A stretch of DNA of 64,000 bases from Nematostella vectensis. Its lineage: Eukaryota; Cnidaria; Anthozoa; Actiniaria; Edwardsiidae. The number at the start of each line of letters is the position of its first letter. Position 1 is the first letter of the stretch. Below are positions 47,601-59,400 of this stretch, in pieces. The DNA is taken from positions 1,376,699 to 1,440,698 of the forward strand of contig NC_064041.1 of assembly GCF_932526225.1 (NCBI RefSeq). Direction: 5' to 3'. The notes under the pieces were generated by a model. That model was not told the origin of the DNA and did not search any database. It saw only the letters and a list, made by a program, of their open reading frames with translations. The position numbers were made by a program, and so were the translations under genes.

Positions 47601-48935
47601 CATTTATGCATCAGCAAAAAATACCATTTCATAGGTGGGTAATATTGATTGGCAAAGTGGTTTTATCTCTTGGGGTGCTTAGAATTCTGTCTGAGAATTT
47701 GTCTCAAGTTTTTATTTAAATATTTTAAAATTGCCACTGATAAGCAAGAATAGTGCAGGCTGATATCCAATTTTGATTGGAAAATATGTATGCCATATAT
47801 CATGTAAAAGGAAATACTGCCAACATCTAAAAGAGTAACAGCTTATATCACTTATATAAAGTCACAAAAATGAGAGCAATCTATCACGCGAACTGAAAGC
47901 CATTTGTATGCCATGAGATACGAAAACACACACACAAACAGGCTTTACAATATAACGATTTGCAAAAAAATCCTTGTAGATAAATTTTTCTCTGTATAAT
48001 GCAAACCATATTTATTTTCATAGACGGTCTGAGGCTTGATTTATTTTTATCTAACGCTATGGCAGAGTTAAGTACATACATGCAAGTTGTACTCTTCTAA
48101 AACGAAGTTATAGTTAATATACTTAAGTAATGCAAAAGGTCTAATAGCTTGTTAAAGTTCATAAATGAAAAATGAATAGATAAAACTGATATAAAAGCAG
48201 TTGTTTTAAAAGCCATTTAGTCAACTTAGCAGTTCGGCATTGTTATTCAAACACACCCTAATTAACGAGTTCCCTTCGATAAAGTTAAAGTATATTTCTA
48301 GTGTGCTAAAGATTTTCCCAAAAACCTAATTTATTTTTATTCCTTAAGATACATTTGAGGTTTGTGCTAGCTTAAAAACCATACATGCACCGAGGAACTA
48401 GATACGATCTATGTGGACTCGAACCTTACTACGTGGCAAAACCAATACAACATGATAATGGGATAAAAATAGCATCTCGTTAATGAGAAACGTAGAAGGG
48501 AAACTGTGAAATTGAAAATGTTCGGGTGTTTATGTATCAGGGTGTCAAAGGTCTTTGTCTTATTGTCAGGCCGATTCTGGTGGGCTAAGTAGAGTGTATT
48601 TGCTCATGTTACCAGGATTTGGCTGAAGTAGAGCCTCTGTTTGCTTAAGCAATCTCTCTGTCCATTGCTTGGTGCGATCTGCCCTTTCTAGCAAGGACTC
48701 AAACCTCGCATCAAACTCTGTGGCTTCTGCTTTGCCCAATTGCTCTTCCGTATACTATAAAATAAAGATAAATAAAATACCGTGCGAAGTTTACTACCAC
48801 CTGAGCCCACATTAGCCATAAAGATACCTGCTTAGCACGGCTAAAGAAAGTAGCCGTCGTGGAGCCGAATTTCTTCATGGAATCGGAAAACTCTGCCATC
48901 TTGAAGGATGGGAACTGACTTCTTGAGAGAGACAT
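41656..48935 (-). CDS. SH3GLB1: Endophilin-B (SH3GLB family), complete, 8 exons, 359 aa
   Basis: Exons in transcript order: 48828-48935, 48613-48754, 46741-46869, 45986-46119, 44591-44683, 43129-43218, 42592-42867, 41656-41763. All junctions are GT/AG and all phases agree; the total is 1080 bp. Family members are about 365 residues. Residues 1-36 hold the amphipathic N-terminus (AEFSDSMKKFGSTTATFFSR); a later Met at 48899 is an alternative start. The N-BAR domain (about 10-255) includes YTEEQLGKAEATEFDARFES, KQTEALLQPNP, DAGNELGPGTSYG, LVKCGATEKKLASAERDF, EFDRQYEVTKLLLDGI and QYYAQCFQYMQDLQ. A short proline-containing linker leads to the SH3 domain (about 302-358: KAKVLYDYDATDSSELSLLS, GMDNDWMVGERGSQRGKVPV, TYLELLS stop). 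Family members bend membranes and act in autophagosome formation, mitochondrial and Golgi dynamics and apoptosis. One member seems to stand for vertebrate SH3GLB1 and SH3GLB2; B1 versus B2 cannot be separated. Head-to-head with ODF2. Confidence 0.96.
41897..41952. repeat. Trinucleotide microsatellite (ATC/GTC, ATT)
   Basis: tcatcatcatcgtcatcg-type repeats turning into attatt repeats, in the last endophilin-B intron. Confidence 0.85.
42188..42330. mobile_element. Hairpin (foldback) MITE of 143 bp
   Basis: tttgtagtttgtgctagctt...gagagctggggcaagtgttatgg is matched inverted by ccattacacttgccccagctctc...gctaggaaaacaaactacag, giving arms of about 58 bp and a loop of about 25 bp. It lies in the last endophilin-B intron, and its transcript would form a long hairpin. 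Confidence 0.85.
43730..43881. mobile_element. MITE family C, copy 1
   Basis: Left end aggaagtgttaattaattac and right end gaacactccct are inverted counterparts. The interior has ttcaaaatcttccctt next to the right end. The same ends and the same attcttccc-type motif occur at 54067-54352. It is in the endophilin-B intron 42868-44590 region, between exons 6 and 5 of the gene. Confidence 0.75.
44047..44277 (+). repeat. 113-bp perfect tandem duplication
   Basis: catgggaaatttaactcagt starts at 44047 and again at 44160; the two 113-bp copies appear identical through gcaaagtttgaggc. A recent duplication in an endophilin-B intron. Confidence 0.92.
44775..45900 (+). repeat. About 21-bp minisatellite in endophilin-B intron 4
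   Basis: The unit is cctggatcctctacttgacc with one to three extra C; about 50 copies with variants (ttcacc, gatcttcc, tagaccctc). A larger block of about 240 bp containing catagaccctctacttcacc recurs near 45357 and 45598. It fills most of the intron between exons 4 and 5 and stops about 85 bp from exon 4. Confidence 0.95.
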
Positions 48936-49432
48936 TTTTACTTTATAAATCGCAATACTAGCGCCCAGCCCCTTGGGAAATCACCCACGGTAAAATCACT
49001 CAAGCGAGGCAGTTCGTTACCAGTTTCTAGCTTATTGCAAACCACAGGGTCACAAAATGAAAAGTCTTCTTGTTTTCTTGCCTTTTAGGAATAAAAAATG
49101 CAAATGTCGATGTGAAAAACGTTTTCTATTCCAACAAGTTGGAATAAAAATTAAATCATTTAATGATTCCTTTTTTCTAAAAAATCCTTTGAATTAAAGC
49201 GCTTTTTCTTCTGGGATATGGAATGGGAAATCAGGAAAAAAGTAAAAAGTACAAAAATCGCTCGATATTGCGCGAGCTAAAAATGATCGAAGCCAAATTG
49301 TCCCCAGTCTTCCTCGGAAACTCGCACAAACGAGGCTCTAGCGTTTCAAAGAGATTATAGCCAATCAGCGGTTGCTGTTCGGCGTCTAAACAGAGGTCAA
49401 CGGCTTGGTTTGTAAAGATTGTCGCATTGAAA
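48936..49432. promoter_or_regulatory. Candidate bidirectional promoter, endophilin-B / ODF2
   Basis: About 500 bp separates the endophilin-B ATG (minus) from the first ODF2 transcribed signs (plus). It contains agccaatcagcggttgctg with a CCAAT box at 49361-49365. No TATA box was obvious on either side. Both genes are broadly expressed in other animals, which fits a shared TATA-less promoter; this is inference. Confidence 0.45.
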
Positions 49433-49523
49433 ATGGAGGGTTATTTAGTAGCTAATTTAGTTTGATACAAATCATTGTGCTCTTCACAACACTTCCTAGC
49501 CTTGGAAATTACTTTCGTGCGAG
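49433..49523 (+). other. Probable ODF2 5' untranslated exon with a 10-codon upstream ORF
   Basis: A strong donor GCGAG|gtaagtta lies at 49523/49524, and the next acceptor (ctgtttcag at 50482) opens the first coding exon. Within this stretch ATGGAGGGTTATTTAGTAGC...TTTGA forms a 10-codon frame (49433-49465) that would precede the real start. Confidence 0.45.
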
Positions 49524-50494
49524 GTAAGTTATTTTAGCGCTGTAAACTCGAGATGAAGTTTCTCTGAAAAGGGCGCGAAAATTCGGAAATGTACAACTCG
49601 TGGGTTCGATTGTTGACGTTGTGATCACAAATATAATTTTTATCAGCGAAATCTCGACAACATATTTATGAATCTCTATGTCACTATAAAAAATGAAGGA
49701 CTTTAATAGTAAAATAGAGGGCTGGAGCAACACCAGACTGCTCTTTTGCCAGTTCGACTGTTTGCAAGTTGATGTTTACGTCCAACAGACAGGCTCCAGC
49801 TCACGTTTTGTGATTTGTGATCTTCTCTTTGCATAAATACAGGAGGAATGCATTCATTTCATTGTCTGAGAGAAAGGTCGTATGTCTCTTTACTCTTTCT
49901 TTTGTAAATACTATGCCTATTGCGTTTGCAATAATTTCAATTTCTTAGTAACATTCTCATTCACACAGCAACAAAGATATTTAATAACCATTTGCATTGG
50001 TGTTGTTCAAATTATGAAAAGAATATAATTCGTTTTTTTTATCTGCTAAATCTCTTTTACTTTACATTCCTTACTAGATATCTTACTTCTTTCATCTTTT
50101 ATATATCATTCCGTGGACTGCAATTAGATAATGTAATGTAATGTAAAAAATATATAAATACAAGTCAAACTCAACCCCTTACCGTACTATATGGTACAAA
50201 AGATGACTAAATAGACAAGGTGTTTCCATAAATCTTATTAAACGGCCAATATTCCCTCAAAGGCTTCTTATGTACTCACTTAATTTTTGTGCATCCTAAT
50301 TTTCGCGACACTTAATTTTCATGTCACTTTATTTTCGCCAATCTTTTGAAATTGTGGAATTCGGGAAAATTAACGTGACGTGATAATTAAGTGTATTTAT
50401 TATAATATGGTATTATAATAGGGTATTAATTAATATTATAGTAGGGTATTAACTATAATAGGGTACTTTTATTCTGTTTCAGGGCTAGTCGTAT

Positions 50495-53400
50495 ATGATG
50501 ACTGTTGATAATGATAAACCAGTCCATGTACACGTAGATAGGAACACACCAGTTCATGTTCATCTAAAGAAGAAAAAGAAAAAGTTGAAGGGGGCCCCTA
50601 CCGCTGTCGAGGTAACTTAAGACACCTCACGCAAATGATTGACAGGTATAATGTATATTGTATATAACTTGGCTTCGCTATTTAATTATTAGGAAAGGCT
50701 GAAACACAGGGATAAAAGAATGACTGGAATTCTAAGTAAAGGATCTCAGGTACGTTTGTTGGCTTACATAAGTTTATGATTGTATAAGTACTAACAAGTA
50801 ATGCAACTTGACAATGAATGAAAACTATTAATAAATGTACTGTATGTCCCTTCAAAACAATTGCAATTAAACTCATCAACACAAAATAATTGGCCAGTGG
50901 ATGCCCAATGGAGATTTCTTGTTCTGTAACCGTGGCAACCATGTCACCATCCTACACTGGGCACCCGTCACACTGATGATCAGTGGAATACTATTAATTT
51001 ATTTTATTTTTTTTATAGGTAAATAATATTTAGTGGTACCTGTGGTTAAACAGAAGAATCCCTTTTAATACGAAAGCCATGATATGTGTTTTTGTTAACA
51101 ATGTAGATGAGCTCAACCTCATATTGATGGGCCATCGTGATATGAATCTCATGTGTGATTTATTAAACTACAGGGAAGATCAGTAAAAAGAGTAAAGTCT
51201 GCATCCCCGCCCTTTATCCCTGCACCAGCAAGAACCAGTAAAGGCATATCATGGGAGGTAATAAATACATCAGACTGTCTCCTTAGATTTCTAACCATTT
51301 AAAATAACATGCTCTCTGACTAGATTTATCATGTTGTGTAAGAAGGACTCTTATTAAAGACAAACATTTGGCTGCCCGTTTCTGATAGACTATTTAGATT
51401 TCTTTCTATCATACTCTACAGTAGGTTGAACTACATGTGTAAGAATGGATGACCACGCCTCCATATTATTCTATTATTATTGATTATAATAATATAAACC
51501 TCATCATTTTGGCTGTACCTAGTTTCCCTTAGCCATTCTGGACTTGTCATGCTTTGTGGTGCTTGAGGGGGGCACCTAGTGTGACGAGTACAGAACAGCT
51601 GTAAGGGAGACAAGCCTGTACCATATGTGTACTCTATTTGGTACTTGTGTTTGGCAGATATTCCATGTCATGGATTCTTTCTAGAATAAATATCTCCACC
51701 TGTGTAAACTATATTTAGCTATGTCTGGTTTATTGTCTGGCCTATACTCGGTGTATACTTACTATATGTTTGGTTCTCACTGTGTTTGGCAGACATTCAA
51801 TGTTATGGTGTTATTCTAGAATGAATCTCATCGTCTGGACATCAGTCCTCCAAGTAGAAATGGTGCAATGAATATGGATGAACTCTCAACCTCAGAGGTA
51901 CTGTAGGTGCAGTCTATAGCAGGTAGCCAGCCGGGGTAAGGGGGGAGCCCCAGGGTAGGAGGGGGGGGTTTCAAAGTAGGATATTTTGTCAATCCAGATT
52001 GAGGGGTATCCCTTTATGGTGTTTAGGATGTAACATTTTTTTTACCATACAATATCTCTGATATCTTTCTTTTTTTCTTCAAATTTTTAGCCCTTTGCAT
52101 TTAAAACAGACACATTGCAAAGTCAGAATACAAAATTATTTTCCTTTATTCACGCAATTAACAATTGTTACTTTCTTACTTCTCGTAGGAGGAACTTGTT
52201 CATGGGAAAATGAGAAACTATGAAAAGAAAATCAGTAGCTTGATGAATGAAGTTGGAACACTGAAAAATGAGGTGAGCTATTACTAATGGACACTTGGTA
52301 TAAAGACCGCTCTTTCGTACACAGGAAGGGATCTAGGATAGGGGGTGCTTACAAGGGTGGGGAAGGGGGGGATTTGTTGATGCTAGCCCCCATCCATTTC
52401 TTTTACAATTTCAGTCCGAAAGAGAGGGGAAGAACCCTGGATCTGGTACTGACACCCTTTCCAATCTCCAAATTCACTCTTTTTATTACAAACGCATTGT
52501 ATCTTTTTGTACTGCACAGCTGATGTGTATGTATTTTAGTTAATATAATCAATGAATTCTTTTGTAGCAAAAATGTTAAAAGATGTAGTAGTACGTCGTG
52601 TACAACGTGTGTGCCATATAAGAGTGGTTACAGTAGTCGGAAATACTGAGCTCTAATGACAAATTTCTGTCAGATTCCCACATCCAACGAAGGACACTTT
52701 CAAAAGTATAATTTGGTATGTTTGTGTTCCCTTTGCGAACCCTACTAGAAAGAATGGAATCTTTTTTGGCGGATTCAGAGGTTTGGAATTTTTGGGGTAT
52801 TGGAAAATGGATGGTAATGATGCTAATGTAAATAGGGGGTAGACCATAAAAAAACTAGCTTTTATCAGATCCCTAAATCTGCTGAAGATATTATCACCCC
52901 CTGCAGATGGACTTGCGCAAGTCTCTCAGAGTTGTCGAGAAGAAGGATGAACAGTTAGATGCATCACGGAGAATCCTACAAGACCAAGAGAGAGAATTAC
53001 AAGTAAGTTTAATCGATTTGTCCCACCACTGGATAATTCTACTAATCACCCCCACTGTAGCCAGCGTTGACAACCAAACCTATTCTTGAAAAGTCCATTT
53101 GCAAAACAGTGACTGTTGTCTTGTTCTGACCTACTTGAAAATGAGTAGTCCATTCTGATTGGTCAAATACAACACACCCTCTCATTTACCCATAGACTAT
53201 TTGAAAGTCTCTCTCTCTTGGTCGATGTTTGTTTTTTTAATGAATGCCTATCCATCACACATCTGTTCGACAGAGTGTTCGATGTCACGAAATCCTTCGG
53301 CCTCACAGATGACAAAAACTGTGTTTTATGCAATCGTATCATCGCCAATGCTTTGATGGCCCTTCTTTGCCCTGGAAAGAAACTGGAAATGTTGAACTGC

Positions 53401-56400
53401 TTTTGTGCCGATTTAAACGCTGAATTCCACGAATTTTCACTTATCGCATCTTCTGCCCTTTTCTTTTACACATGTTCGCTTGACCAAGCGAGAGATACTG
53501 GCACAGAGTCTATGGGCTTTCCATGACTGGCGCATTGTATTTGTCCTATCAGAATCGACTTTAGACTCATTTTCAAGTACAAAAATACAACGGTTGCTGT
53601 TTTGCAGACATACTTTTTCGGGGTAAAGTTCAGCTGTCAACGCAGGCTATGCCCATTGATAATGAAGACAGCCCTTAAAGCCACTTATCCGACTTGCATG
53701 ACACCTGGTTTCATAGGCTAAAATACCATTTCATTAGTGAACACCCATTTTATTAGTGAACTAAATCTGTGAAATTCAGCCCCTCCTGCAATGATAAATC
53801 CAAGATGTTTCTTGAATATTAAATAATTAAGCGAAAGTTATATTTTTAAGTAATGATTAAACTTTGAAATATTAAAAAAAATCAACATTGTGAGGAAAGT
53901 TGGACAAATTGTATTAAAGACTGCATTGCTTACTTTCCTTCTCCATTTTTGCACAGAGGATACTACTAGCATCTTATGTGTGCTCTTTCTTCTGTCTTTA
54001 AAGGAGACTCTAAGACTTTTAAAAAGACTCTTAGCCTGCATGATAACCCCCAAACCCCTGTCTTAAGGGAGTGTTTATTAAATACACGGGGGGGGGAGGG
54101 AAGATATTGAGGGGGGGCTCCGAAAATGTTTAACCACCAAAAGGGGGGGGGGCTCTGAAAAAAAGGTCCTCTAAGGGAAAAGAAAGAAAAAATTGGGGTT
54201 CTATAAGGGGGGGGGGGGGGGGGGGGGGGGGGCACCGAAAGAAATAATTACAATGAAAGGGGGGAAATTTTAAGGTGTCTTGAGTAAAAATCTTCCCTCC
54301 CCCCCCCCCCCCCCCCCCTCGGTGTAATTAATGAACACTCCCTAACCACTAGAAATCCCATTTTTCCTACTATCAACACATATTGTATCTATTTCAATCT
54401 CTCTCTCATCCTGGTCCAATCCTACTCCCTCCACCCTTCCAACACATATTGTATCTATTTCAATCTCACTCTCATCCTGGTCCAATCCTACTCCCTCCAC
54501 CCTTCCAACACATATTGTTTCTATTTCAATCTCACTCCTCCTGGTCCAATCCTGCTCCCTCCACCCTTCCAACACATATTGTTTCTATTTCAATCTCACT
54601 CTCATCCTGGTCCAATCCTACTCCCTCCACCCTTCCAACACATATTGTTTCTATTTCAATCTCACTCTCCTCCTTGCCCAATCCTACTCCCTCCACCCTT
54701 CCAACACATATTGTATCTATTTCAATCTCACTCTCCTCCTTGCCCAATCCTACTCCATCCACCCTTCCAACATATATTGTTTCTATTTCAATCTCACTCT
54801 CCTCCTTGCCCAATCCTACTCCATCCACCCTTCCAACAGATATTGTTTCTATTTCAATCTCACTCTCCTCCTTGCCCAATCCTACTCCCTCCACCCTTCC
54901 AACACATATTGTATCTATTTCAATCTCACTCTCCTCCTTGCCCAATCCTACTCCATCCACCCTTCCAACAGATATTGTTTCTATTTCAATCTCACTCTCC
55001 TCCTTGCCCAATCCTACTCCCTCCACCCTTCCAACACATATTGTTTCTATTTCAATCTCACTCTCCTCCTTGCCCAATCCTACTCCCACCACCCTTCCAA
55101 CACATATTGTATCTATTTCAATCTCACTCTCCTCCTTGCCCAATCCTACTCCCACCACCCTTCCAACACATATTGTATCTATTTCAATCTCTCTCTCCTC
55201 CTGGCCCAATCCTACTCCCTCCACCCTTCCAACACATATTGTATCTATTTCAATCTCTCTCCTCCTGGTCCAATCCTACTCCCTCCACCCTTCCAACACA
55301 TATTGTATCTATTTCAATCTCTCTCCTCCTGGTCCAATCCTACTCCCTCCACCCTTCCAACACATATTGTTTCTATTTCAATCTCACTCTCCTCCTGGCC
55401 CAATCCTACTCCCTCCACCCTTCCATTCAGGCCATACATGCATTCATGGAAACTTTTTTGACTTTGTCAGGATTATAGAAAAGAACTTAAAAATTCAGTG
55501 AAAGAGAATGAAGCCTTGAGGCACTCATTGACGAAAACAAAAGAAGACGTGAACATCTCAAGGTAGAAAATCATGTTTCTTTTAAAGAAAGTCTGAGCAC
55601 TGTTCTGGAAATTCTATCCATCTCAAAAAAGCGTACCCCATATCATTTAGGGCAATTCAGGGTCTCACTGTATAAATACATTTTCTTAGATCACAACATT
55701 TTCTTAGATCACAACTGTATCCTTGTTAACGGGGTTTCCTTGTATGAGTACAGTTTTGTGGTACCAACGGTGTCCTTATTAACAGGGTCTCACTGTGTGA
55801 ATACATTTTCTTAAATCACAATTGTATCCTTGTTAACGGGGTTTCCTTGTATGAGGACAGTTTTGTGGGTCCCAACGTTGTCCTTATTAATTAACGTTCT
55901 TTTAGGTCATAATGAAGTCCTTATTAGCGGGGTTGATCGACATTCTTTAACCACTATTTGTCATTGCTGAAGCCGTTTTTTCTGTCAGAACTGAATTAGA
56001 CATGGTTGAAGATGAACGTGAGCGTTTAATCAAGAAGCTAGTTGAGATGGAAATGGACGGGAAAGCCGCTAGCGAACAGTTCCTTAAGCTACGAGATGTC
56101 GTACGGAGACTCAAGGAGGTGAGGAGAAATCCAACCACCCTTAATCCTTCCAAAGGGTTCAAGCCGGTTACTGAAAAATGTTTGAGGTTGTGTTCTTTCA
56201 TTAATTATGATACACCATTCATGATCTCCACAGATAGAATATAAGATACAGATATTTATTTGCCACAAACATGTTTTTATTTTCCTAGGATAAACGCATG
56301 TCCGCGGCAGACACTGCCATGCTGACACGACAACGTGAAATACTGCTACAGAAACTCGAGGAGTTCGAGAGAACCAACAAGGCGTTAAGACGGATGCTGC

Positions 56401-59400
56401 GAGAGACCCAACAATCTGAGGTGGGTAACCATTCATCTCACGTGATGGTCAGACGTGCGGGAAGACCGACGGACGGATAGAGAAAAAGGCTGGACAGACA
56501 GACAGACAGACAGACAAGTGGATGGATCAAACATACAAATAGGCAAACAGACGGAGGGGTAGATATACTGAAGGATACAGCGCTTTCACACTAAAACTCG
56601 CTAGTGACACCTGCTCATAATGTTATAGTGTTTGTTCTTTGTATGTTTATACACTTGCGTGATATTGTAGGAAGAGCATCAGCATCTCCGTCAGCAGCAG
56701 GACGTCCTGCTCAGAAAACTCACCGAAGCCGAGACAAGCAACGAGGTAAGCCTATAATCATAGTTTGCACTCGGAGACATGCTGAAGAGTCCAGCGCTTT
56801 CTCGTTCGGCCACGCAGAAAGTACTCCCGTGAAATCTGTGAGCATGCACTGGGAGCGTACAACTGTGATATAGTAGGTACCATGAGTGAGCCCATCACTA
56901 GGAGCGTACAACTGTGATATAGGTACTGAGTGAGCCCATCACTAGGAGTGTACAACTGTGATATAGGTACTGTAAGTGAGCCCATCACTAGGAGCGTACA
57001 ACTATGATATAGGTACTATGAGTGAGCCCATCACTAGGAGTGTACAACTGTGATAAAGGTACTATAAGTGAGCCCATCACTAGGAGTGTACAACTGTGAT
57101 AAAGGTACTATAAGTGAGCCCATCACTAGGAGTGTACAACTGTGATATAGGTACTATGAGTGAGCCCATCACTAGGAGCGTACAACTGTGATAAAGGTAC
57201 TATAAGTGAGCCCATCACTAGGAGTGTACAACTGTGATATAGGTACTATGAGTGAGCCCATCACTAGGAGCGTACAACTATGATATAGGTACTATGAGTG
57301 AGCCCATCACTAGGAGTGTACAACTGTGATATAGGTACTATAAGTGAGCCCATCACTAAGAGTGTACAACTGTGATATAGGTACTATAAGTGAGCCCATC
57401 ACTAAGAGTGTACAACTGTGATATAGGTACTATGAGTGAGCCCATCACTAGGAGTGTACAACTGTGATATAGGTACTATGAGTGAGCCCATCACTAGGAG
57501 CGTACAGCTGTGATATAGGTACTATAAGTGAGCCCATCACTAAGAGTGTACAACTGTGATATAGGTACTATGAGTGAGCCCATCACTAGGAGCGTACAAC
57601 TGTGATATAGGTACTATGAGTGAGCCCATCACTAGGAGTGTACAACTGTGATATAGGTACTATGAGTGAGCCCATCACTAGGAGTGTACAACTGTGACAT
57701 AGGTACTGTGAGTGAGCCCATCACTAGGAGCGTACAACTGTGATATAGGTACTATGAGTGAGTCCATCACTAGGAGTGTACAACTGTGATATAGGTACTA
57801 TGAGTGAGTCCATCACTAAGAGTGTACAACTGTGATATAGGTACTATGAGTGAGCCCATCACTAGGAGCGTACAACTGTGATATAGGTACTATGAGTGAG
57901 CCCATCACTAGGAGTGTACAACTGTGATATAGGTACTATAAGTGAGCCCATCACTAAGAGTGTACAACTGTGATATAGGTACTATGAGTGAGCCCATCAC
58001 TAGGAGCGTACAACTGTGATATAGGTACTATGAGTGAGCCCATCACTAGGAGTGTACAACTGTGATATAGGTACTATGAGTGAGCCCATCACTAGGAGTG
58101 TACAACTGTGATATAGGTACTATGAGTGAGCCCATCACTAGGAGCGTACAACTGTGATATAGGTACTATGAGTGAGCCCATCACTAGGAGCGTACAACTG
58201 TGATATAGGTACTATAAGTGAGCCCATCACTAGGAGCGTACAACTGTGATAAAGGTACTATAAGTGAGCCCATCACTAGGAGTGTACAACTGTGATATAG
58301 GTACTATGAGTGAGCCCATCACTAGGAGTGTACAACTGTGATATAGGTACTATAAGTGAGCCCATCACTAGGAGTGTACAACTGTTATCGGAACTTCCTT
58401 GATTTGAAGTTCGATTTTGTTCCGTTTTTTTTCTATGTAAGTTCGATTCGATTGTGATTGCCGAAACACTTTCTACTTTCTCGGGGGTGTCTACAAAACG
58501 AAGACCTAAAACCTAATACCTAAAACCTGTGACCCCAAGCTACGACTCCCAAAAAATTGCAGTTATTATTTAGTTTACCTTTTTTTTTAAATGGCTACAC
58601 AGCGCGATAGTTCATAAATTTTGTTGTGCTTTTCAACAAAGTAATATTCTCATTTGCACGCGCCAATGAACAAACCATTTTTAATCGTCGTTATTCGCCC
58701 CATTGAAAATTATAGTTGCACTCATTTTTCAGACACGCTCCTTTGCCAGAAAAATTATCCCGAAAACTCTCCCGGTAACCTAACAGACCCGGTAATTACC
58801 CGTAATTTAGAGAAACGCTCTTCCCTGGCGAGGAAGAGAGTTTATCGAACCAAAGCTTTAGCGTAGCGTGCCAATACGGGTTTCCGACAAGTGAATTATA
58901 ATTTCTAAAGTTTATGAATAGATTGGCCAAATAGTTATTGAAATCCTAGTTTTGTCGATGTCTGTAGAGAACTTGAACCCCTAACATTGTGTGGCATTTT
59001 ACGTAAGGAAGACAAAGAACAAGTAAATAAAGTCTCATTTTTTAGAAAAAAACTCGGACGGTACAAAATGCAGGTTGCAGGTTAGATGCAGGGTCAGGTC
59101 GGATCAAGGTCGGTTGCAGGTCGGGTGTACAAAATGCAGGTCGGGTGATTTTACTGTTTTTTTTTTTTTTTCTTTTTTTCTTCCTCTATTTCCTTCAATT
59201 TCTACGGCTCACGTGACGCGTTAAAATATTGAATACTCAGATTCTCTTTTATTACTAAGCAATCAAGTGACCGTGGGAAAATAACGAATATCTCGCCAGC
59301 GATTTGCTGCACATCATCTAAACTTGGGTTAAGTAATGTATAACGGTAGATGGACAAGTAAAAAAAAAATTATAGGTGATGACCACACAGATCACGCGAC

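Noticed and set aside
54383-55501. 372-residue Ser/Pro/Ile-rich frame
   Set aside because: Produced by the 66-bp intronic minisatellite; it overlaps the start of a real ODF2 exon in another frame.
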